From NCBI GenBank assembly GCA_016208355.1, contig JACQYE010000085.1, positions 1 to 44,643 on the forward strand: DNA of 44,643 nt, in the 5' to 3' direction. Position numbers and translations under genes: made by a program. The stretch is from Chloroflexota bacterium (GTDB lineage Bacteria > Chloroflexota > Anaerolineae > Anaerolineales > Villigracilaceae). The notes under the pieces were generated by a model, which did not search any database, had not been told where the DNA came from, and worked only from the letters and a program-made list of their open reading frames with translations. Below, in pieces: positions 40,188-44,643 of this stretch; the first letter of the stretch is position 1; the number at the start of each line of letters is the position of its first letter.

Positions 40188-40352
40188 ATGGATGAACCAG
40201 TTGTAACTCCCCCGGCCCCGCCGCAACCTTCGAAACCCGCCACCTGGGTAATCGTGCTGGTCGTGGTGCTCGTGCTATGCTGTTGCTTGTTCGGGATAGC
40301 AGGCTTGTTATTTGCCTTCGGGCCGGAAATCCTGAGTGCGCTTGGTTTCTAA
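40188..40352 (+). CDS. 54-residue single-pass membrane protein
   Basis: This small frame starts 9 nt after the DUF4190 stop and encodes a proline-rich cytoplasmic segment (MDEPVVTPPAPPQPSKPATW). One strong membrane helix with three adjacent cysteines (VLCCCLFGIAGLLFAF) and a short tail ending ALGF follow. The proline-rich start followed by a helix resembles the N-terminal design of the DUF4190 neighbour. There is no good ribosome site, so it is probably translated by coupling. It was not recognised as a named family. Confidence 0.65.
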   Translation: MDEPVVTPPAPPQPSKPATWVIVLVVVLVLCCCLFGIAGLLFAFGPEILSALGF

Positions 40353-40390
40353 TTCCTTCTGCCGGCGCTCGCAGGAAGGCCATAAAACAA

Positions 40391-40423
40391 ATCTCCCGCA
40401 TGGTTCCACAACCTGCGGGAGAT
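40391..40423 (-). terminator. Terminator between the converging membrane-protein and DUF402 genes
   Basis: ATCTCCCGCA and TGCGGGAGAT form a perfect 10-bp stem with a 13-nt loop. On the minus strand it is followed by TTGTTTTATGG, so it best serves the DUF402/ABC operon. Confidence 0.7.
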
Positions 40424-40425
40424 GG

Positions 40426-40872
40426 CTATCTGGCAAAATTCGCCTGCAATTCCTCCAGCGCGGAAAGCGCCCGGTCACGCGTGGCCGGGTCGAGGTTCAG
40501 CGCCGCAAACTCTTCCTCGTCTAATATTGTCTGGGCGCCATCAACAGCCACCCACAGGTCGAGTGCCAGGTCAACATACGAGAGCACATTATCGGCTTCC
40601 ATCACTGCCGGCTTTCCGATATTGCAATACCAGCCCTTAAGCGCGTTATTCTCCCGGTCGTGGATCTCGAAAATATTGTACCAGCGGTCAGTGTAATATG
40701 TTTCAATGAACGGATCGCCACGTTTGATGGTCACGCCCATGAATTCGACATCCTCTCCGTTGAAGGGGGCTTCCAGGTGAATGGTATTCCCGTCCCGGCG
40801 CGTTAGCGTGCCAGTGTAACGCCCGAGTTCAGCGCCTTGCAGGCTGCGTTTGATGACAGTAATGGGAGTCAT
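40426..40872 (-). CDS. DUF402 domain protein
   Basis: This 148-residue beta-rich protein has the DUF402/FomD pattern: RWYNIFEIHDRENNALKGWY, CNIGKPAVMEADNVLSYVDL and ALDLWVAVDGAQTILDEEEF. Family members with known structure hydrolyse nucleotides or nucleotide conjugates using acidic metal ligands of the kind seen in YVDLALDLW and DEEEF. The start at 40872 is chosen because it overlaps the ABC ATPase stop as ATGA; an ATG three codons upstream is also possible. It is the last gene of the transporter operon, and its link to transport is unclear. Confidence 0.83.
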   Translation of the reverse strand: MTPITVIKRSLQGAELGRYTGTLTRRDGNTIHLEAPFNGEDVEFMGVTIKRGDPFIETYYTDRWYNIFEIHDRENNALKGWYCNIGKPAVMEADNVLSYVDLALDLWVAVDGAQTILDEEEFAALNLDPATRDRALSALEELQANFAR

Positions 40873-41873
40873 GGTAGGCATTGTACCGCAGCGGAAGGAA
40901 CGTGAAAGCGGATCTCCTCGCCGGACTTTGGGGCTTTGGGCAGGTGGAAAACGAGGCCGTTCGAAAGGGTGACCTTGAATCCGTCCTGCTGGAAGACGAC
41001 ATCCGCCACCACCCCGCGTAGTTCGCCGTCCGGCGCTTCCCGGACCTGATGCCTGCTGACCATTAAATTGACTTTCTCCCCGTCCCGATGGGCATGAGCA
41101 CAGGACAGGCGGAAATTACCCACGGATGTTTCGACGTTCCCGGCTCGCACCACCCCCGTAATTATGTTCCCCACTCCCAGGAACTGCGCCACCCACGCTG
41201 AGGCCGGGTGGGCATACACTTCCGCCGGAGCCCCTTCCTGGACGATGCGCCCTTCGTGCAGGAGCAGGATGCGGTCAGCGATGGCAAAAGCCTCCTCCTG
41301 GTCGTGGGTGACGTAGATTGCCGGGACACCCGTCTCGTGCAGGATACGGCGCAGTTCGGCGAGCAGGTTGTCTTTGAGAGAGCGGTCAAGGGCGCCAAGG
41401 GGTTCATCAAACATTAGCAGGCGCGGACCAGTGGCCAGCGCCCGCGCCAGGGCCACCCGCTGCTGTTCACCGCCTGACAGGTCAGTGACGCGGCGGTTCT
41501 CAAATCCGGCCAGATTGACCTTTTCCAGCATAGTGGCTACACGCTGTCTTATCTCATCCGCCGGGAGATTTTGCATCTTTAATCCAAAAGCAACATTCCC
41601 GGTCACATCCAGGTGCGGGAAGAGGGCGTAGTCCTGGAAAACCAGGCCAAAATTACGCCGGTGGGCGGGGATGGGAGCCATATCCTCCCCCTCCCAACGG
41701 ACTTCGCCGCGTTCCGGTTCTTCAAGCCCGGCAACCAGGCGCAGGAGAGTGGATTTTCCACTGCCGGAAGGACCCAGCAGGCAGACGCTCTCACCTTCAG
41801 CAACAGTGAAGGAAATGCCCGTGAGGAGCGGCTGATTTTCGTATGATTTGTGGATATCGGTAAGTTCGAGCAT
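40869..41873 (-). CDS. ABC transporter ATPase, thiamine/iron/spermidine type
   Basis: This 334-residue ATPase has Walker A GPSGSGKST, Q-loop FQDYALFPHL, signature LSGGEQQRV, Walker B LLMFDEPLGALDRS and switch VTHDQEEAF. A C-terminal TOBE-like beta domain begins at about residue 230 (VGNIITGVVRAGNVETSVGN). This is the plan of importer ATPases of the thiamine, ferric-iron and polyamine groups. The start MLELTDIHKSYEN is favoured by GGAG upstream. It is encoded after the permease and before DUF402. Confidence 0.92.
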   Translation of the reverse strand: MLELTDIHKSYENQPLLTGISFTVAEGESVCLLGPSGSGKSTLLRLVAGLEEPERGEVRWEGEDMAPIPAHRRNFGLVFQDYALFPHLDVTGNVAFGLKMQNLPADEIRQRVATMLEKVNLAGFENRRVTDLSGGEQQRVALARALATGPRLLMFDEPLGALDRSLKDNLLAELRRILHETGVPAIYVTHDQEEAFAIADRILLLHEGRIVQEGAPAEVYAHPASAWVAQFLGVGNIITGVVRAGNVETSVGNFRLSCAHAHRDGEKVNLMVSRHQVREAPDGELRGVVADVVFQQDGFKVTLSNGLVFHLPKAPKSGEEIRFHVPSAAVQCLP

Positions 41874-41882
41874 AAGACTCCG

Positions 41883-41910
41883 GAAGAAAAACAAAATGAT
41901 TTTGTTTTTC
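41883..41910. repeat. AT-rich palindrome between permease and ATPase genes
   Basis: GAAAAACAAAAT and ATTTTGTTTTTC meet almost directly, followed by GTTTTTGC. It resembles the A-rich repeats inside the permease gene. Confidence 0.6.
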
Positions 41911-41920
41911 GTTTTTGCTT

Positions 41921-43573
41921 TTAGAATTCTCCCGCTCCGGGGAGGCGAAGTTTCTCTATTGCCAGGATTCCCGCGCCCGCAACCAGCATCAGGATGGTCG
42001 CCATGGCCATAGCCTGGCCGTAGTTCAACCCGCCCGGCTGGGAGAGGAAACGGTAGATCGCCACCGGCAGGGTCGGGTATTCGGGGCGGTAGACCAGGGC
42101 CGTCGCGCCGAATTCCCCCAGCGAGACAGTGAAAGCGAAGACCGCCGCCGAAAGGACCGCCCGCCGGACGATGGGCCAGTCCACTTCACGCCAGACGCGA
42201 GGCGGGGAAGCGCCCAGGGTGACCGCCGCCTGCCGCAGCCGGTCGGGGATGGAAGCCAGGGCAGGCTGCAGGGCGCGGATGACGAAAGGGAGGGCAATGA
42301 TGGTGTGCGCCAGGGGGACCAGCCAGGGAAAAGATAGCAGCCTTCCAAATGCAACGATAAAGCCCAGACCGAGGGTCACGGCGGAGGCGCCGAGGGGCAA
42401 TAGCAGGATCGGGTCGAGGAAACGCTCCAGACGACCAGGGCGGGCCAGGGCTGAGGCGGCGGGAAAACCGAGGGCGAGAGACAGGAGCACGGTCAGGGAA
42501 GCGTAGGCAAGCGAGTTCCCGAGGGCTGTGACAGGAGGCACGTAGAATATCGAGCCGCGCCGGTTGACGAAGAGTTCGGTGTAGTAGTCCATCGTCAGGC
42601 CGTACTGGGCCTGCGCCCGGTCGCCGCGGTCGGCTTCGAGGCGGGTAAGGGAGCGAAACGGGAGTGAGAAAAGCGGGAAAACGAAAAAAACAAAAAGCAA
42701 AAGACTGAAAATGGCGACGAAGGCACGTTGCCGCCAGATACGCGGGCGGATGGGCAGGTTCAGCCGGGGATTGACAGTCATAGCGGCGCGGGTCACGAGG
42801 CGGCTGTATACGATGGAAAAAGCCAGGGTGCAGAGGAGTTGGATGAGGGAGAGCCAGGCGGCCAGCGGGAGATTGAAGAAGGTGAGCGCCTGGTAGTATA
42901 TCTCCACTTCCAGGGTGGCGAATTGCGGCCCGCCGAGCAGGAGGATGACGCCGAAACTGGTGAAGTCGAAGAGGAAGACAAGCATGGAGGCAGCCAGCAG
43001 GGACGGGCACAGTATGGGCAGGGTGACGCGCCAGAAGATTTGATGCGGACTTGCCCCAAGTGAACATGCGGCCTGGTCGAGGCGCGGGTCGAGACGGCTA
43101 AGGGTATTGCCGACGATGCGGATGACGATAGTGGCGTTATAGAAGACGTGCGCGGCAAGGATGGCGCCCAGCGTGCCAACAAATATAATCGGCGGCGAGT
43201 CGAGGTGAAACAGGTTTTGCAAAGCCAAGTTGAGCCAGCCGCGTGGTCCCAGCCAGGCGTTGAACCCGGCGGCAACGACCACGGTCGGCAGCATGAACGG
43301 GATGGCCGTCAGCGTACGCAGGAGACTTTTGCCGCGGAAGTTAAAACGGGCAAAGAGGAAGGCGGCCGGGAGGCCAAGGCACAGGGTGAGGAGGGTGGAG
43401 AGCAGCGCCTGGTAAAACGTAAAACAAAAAACAAAAAATGTAAGCCGGAAATCACCAACGGATAGAATGGCGAAATCCAGGCTTAAGCCGAGGATGCGCG
43501 CCAGCGGGTAGAAAAAGAACAGGCCGAGGAAGAGGAAAACTCCCAGCCAGGGAAGGATACGGCGGAAAAGCAT
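41921..43573 (-). CDS. ABC transporter permease, fused two-half type (ThiP/FbpB-like)
   Basis: This 550-residue protein has about 12 membrane helices in two homologous halves. Each carries an EAA-type ATPase-coupling loop: QAACSLGASPHQIFWRVTLP and QAAVTLGASPPRVWREVDWP. A single-chain permease is typical of thiamine (ThiP) and ferric-iron importers. With the binding protein upstream and the ATPase downstream, the three form a complete importer. The first half includes an unusually aromatic stretch (LTFFVFCFTFYQ) encoded by an A-rich repeat. The 47 nt between its stop and the ATPase start hold an AT-rich palindrome. Confidence 0.9.
   Translation of the reverse strand: MLFRRILPWLGVFLFLGLFFFYPLARILGLSLDFAILSVGDFRLTFFVFCFTFYQALLSTLLTLCLGLPAAFLFARFNFRGKSLLRTLTAIPFMLPTVVVAAGFNAWLGPRGWLNLALQNLFHLDSPPIIFVGTLGAILAAHVFYNATIVIRIVGNTLSRLDPRLDQAACSLGASPHQIFWRVTLPILCPSLLAASMLVFLFDFTSFGVILLLGGPQFATLEVEIYYQALTFFNLPLAAWLSLIQLLCTLAFSIVYSRLVTRAAMTVNPRLNLPIRPRIWRQRAFVAIFSLLLFVFFVFPLFSLPFRSLTRLEADRGDRAQAQYGLTMDYYTELFVNRRGSIFYVPPVTALGNSLAYASLTVLLSLALGFPAASALARPGRLERFLDPILLLPLGASAVTLGLGFIVAFGRLLSFPWLVPLAHTIIALPFVIRALQPALASIPDRLRQAAVTLGASPPRVWREVDWPIVRRAVLSAAVFAFTVSLGEFGATALVYRPEYPTLPVAIYRFLSQPGGLNYGQAMAMATILMLVAGAGILAIEKLRLPGAGEF
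43415..43441. repeat. A-rich repeat inside the permease gene
   Basis: GTAAAACGTAAAACAAAAAA runs on with further AACAAAAAA units. On the coding strand it gives the aromatic run FFVFCFTF. Confidence 0.6.
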
Positions 43574-43600
43574 CAGGGTATTTTCTCAGTCACTTAGTTG

Positions 43601-43627
43601 TGACAGTCACTTCTAAAGTGACTGTCA
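43601..43627. repeat. Palindrome between binding-protein and permease genes
   Basis: TGACAGTCACTT (43601-43612) and AAGTGACTGTCA (43616-43627) form a perfect 12-bp stem with a 3-nt loop, preceded by a further AGTCACTTAG copy. With no T-run it is more likely a REP-type element or an mRNA-stability hairpin than a terminator. Confidence 0.75.
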
Positions 43628-43637
43628 TGACACTACA

Positions 43638-44643
43638 CTAACGCAGAACCGTCTCGGTCCAGGCGGTGATCCAGGCGTCGCGGTTGGCGGCGATGAGCGC
43701 CGGGTCGAGGGACGCCGGCTGTTCTGCCACCTGCGCCCACTGGACGAACTCGGGCGGCAATTGCGCGGCAGGGTTGACCGGGTACATGAACATCTGCAGG
43801 GGTATATCCTGTTGGAACTGCACATCAAGCATAAAGTCTACGAATCTCTGGGCGAGGTCGCGGTGCTTCGTCCCTGCCAGGATGCCGACGAACTCGACCT
43901 GGCGGTAACAGGTCTCGGGTCCGAGAATGGAGGCGGTGGGAGCCTCGTCCACAGGCGGGTCGGCGTAAATGACTTCCGCCGCCGGGCTGGACACGTATGA
44001 AACGACCATCGGCTGGGGGCCGTTACCGGAGGAACCGGAGAAATTGGTATAGTATGCGGTTTCCCAGCCATCCACCACCGCCAGGCCGTTGCCGCGCAGG
44101 GCAGACCAGTACTCCAGGTAGCCGTCTTCCCCGAAATGCGCGATGGTTGCCAGCAGGAATGCCAGGCCGGGCGAGGAAGTGCCCGGGTTCTCGACCACCA
44201 GCAGGCCGCTGTATTCAGGCTCGAGCAAATCCTCGAGCGTAGCCGGGACCTGGAGGCTGCGCGCCGCAAACCAGGCTTTATCGTAATTGATGCACACGTC
44301 GCCGAAGTCTACTGGCAGGGCTTGGTGCTCCGGGTCGAGTTCGAACTCGTCCGGGACCTCGGCGAGCAGGGGAGAGGCATATGGCTCGAAGATGCCTTCG
44401 TCAAGGGCGCGGGAAAGGAAGGTGTTGTCCACACCGTAGAAGACATCGGCGAACGGCGCGTTTTTACTCAAGATGGCTTTATTGAGCGCCGCGCCGCTGT
44501 CGCCGCTGGCAAGGAAAACCACTTCCACATTGTTGGCCTGCTCGAAGGCGGCCAGCACCGTTTCACTGATGGCAAACGAGTTGTGCGTCATCACGGTCAA
44601 TCGCACGGGTTCGCCCGACGAGAGCGGCGCCTGCGCCTGCGTG
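43638..44643 (-). CDS. ABC substrate-binding protein, thiamine-type, start beyond the window
   Basis: The frame is open to the right edge, so the N-terminus (signal or lipoprotein peptide) is missing. The visible 335 residues begin in a TQAQAPLSSGEPVRLTVMTH linker. They continue with SFAISETVLAAFEQANNVEV, LNKAILSKNAPFADVFYGVD, the CINYDKAWFA segment and ENPGTSSPGLAFLLATIAHF, which closely follow ThiB/TbpA-type thiamine-binding proteins. FPOMFMYPVN-like aromatic residues at the C-terminus (QMFMYPVNPAAQLPPEF) also fit that group. It would capture thiamine or a phosphate ester outside the membrane. Iron or another ligand is a less likely alternative. Confidence 0.83.
   Translation of the reverse strand, partial: TQAQAPLSSGEPVRLTVMTHNSFAISETVLAAFEQANNVEVVFLASGDSGAALNKAILSKNAPFADVFYGVDNTFLSRALDEGIFEPYASPLLAEVPDEFELDPEHQALPVDFGDVCINYDKAWFAARSLQVPATLEDLLEPEYSGLLVVENPGTSSPGLAFLLATIAHFGEDGYLEYWSALRGNGLAVVDGWETAYYTNFSGSSGNGPQPMVVSYVSSPAAEVIYADPPVDEAPTASILGPETCYRQVEFVGILAGTKHRDLAQRFVDFMLDVQFQQDIPLQMFMYPVNPAAQLPPEFVQWAQVAEQPASLDPALIAANRDAWITAWTETVLR

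Noticed and set aside
42186-43067. 293-codon minus-strand ORF in a second frame of the permease
   Set aside because: It is a shadow frame; the 550-residue permease in the main frame has both EAA loops and the expected helices.

Overview
The window looks like chromosomal DNA of a Chloroflexota bacterium of the class Anaerolineae. This is inferred from the mix of families (DUF4342, DUF3467, DUF2085, DUF4126, a translin-like protein, long PAS/GAF regulators, FemAB-like transferases), the moderately high GC and the many short palindromic elements. No 16S gene is present to prove it. There is no phage, insertion sequence, CRISPR array or rRNA operon.

Layout, left to right. 1-3853 (minus strand): a partial YjbQ-type enzyme, two tandem GT87-like membrane proteins, a DUF4342 protein and a short-chain dehydrogenase. 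4067-6274 (minus): a nucleic-acid-flavoured group of ssb, DUF3467, a translin-family protein and an unknown membrane protein. 6345-9786 (minus): an alkaline-phosphatase-superfamily protein and two FemAB-like transferases. 9935-16088 (minus): a surface polysaccharide cluster with a GT2 glycosyltransferase, an initiating sugar-phosphate transferase broken by an internal deletion, a UDP-sugar epimerase, a DegT aminotransferase and a membrane-anchored epimerase. 16128-19283 (minus): ridA, a response regulator and a histidine kinase, preceded by a small secreted protein. 19381-19774 (plus): a tRNA operon (Phe, Gly, Cys) with a consensus promoter and a terminator. 19850-26676 (plus): a gene fragment and a 2202-residue PAS/GAF/HD-GYP protein. 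26716-30804 (minus): polyprenyl synthase, TatD nuclease, phosphohexomutase and a BrnT/BrnA toxin-antitoxin pair with its palindromic operator. 30892-33515 (minus): two linked signalling proteins with altered receiver domains. 33634-40352 (plus): a GH13 glucosidase, a methyltransferase-like orphan and a run of small membrane proteins, including a 54-residue gene. 40426-44643 (minus): a DUF402 protein and an ABC importer of the thiamine/iron type, whose binding-protein gene runs off the window.

The most unusual signals are genome-scale habits rather than one classical system. First, short palindromic or 7-bp tandem elements sit between genes and also inside open reading frames, where they are translated as extra peptide (GH13, tatD, femAB, probably pgm). 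Second, two enzymes have lost short conserved blocks: an out-of-frame loss in the sugar transferase and an in-frame loss in GH13. Third, at least six genes have a -10 hexamer only 6-9 nt before the start codon and no Shine-Dalgarno sequence, as expected for leaderless mRNAs. Fourth, a 745-residue methyltransferase-like protein with a zinc-ribbon-like motif and no canonical DPPY motif has no recognisable partner.
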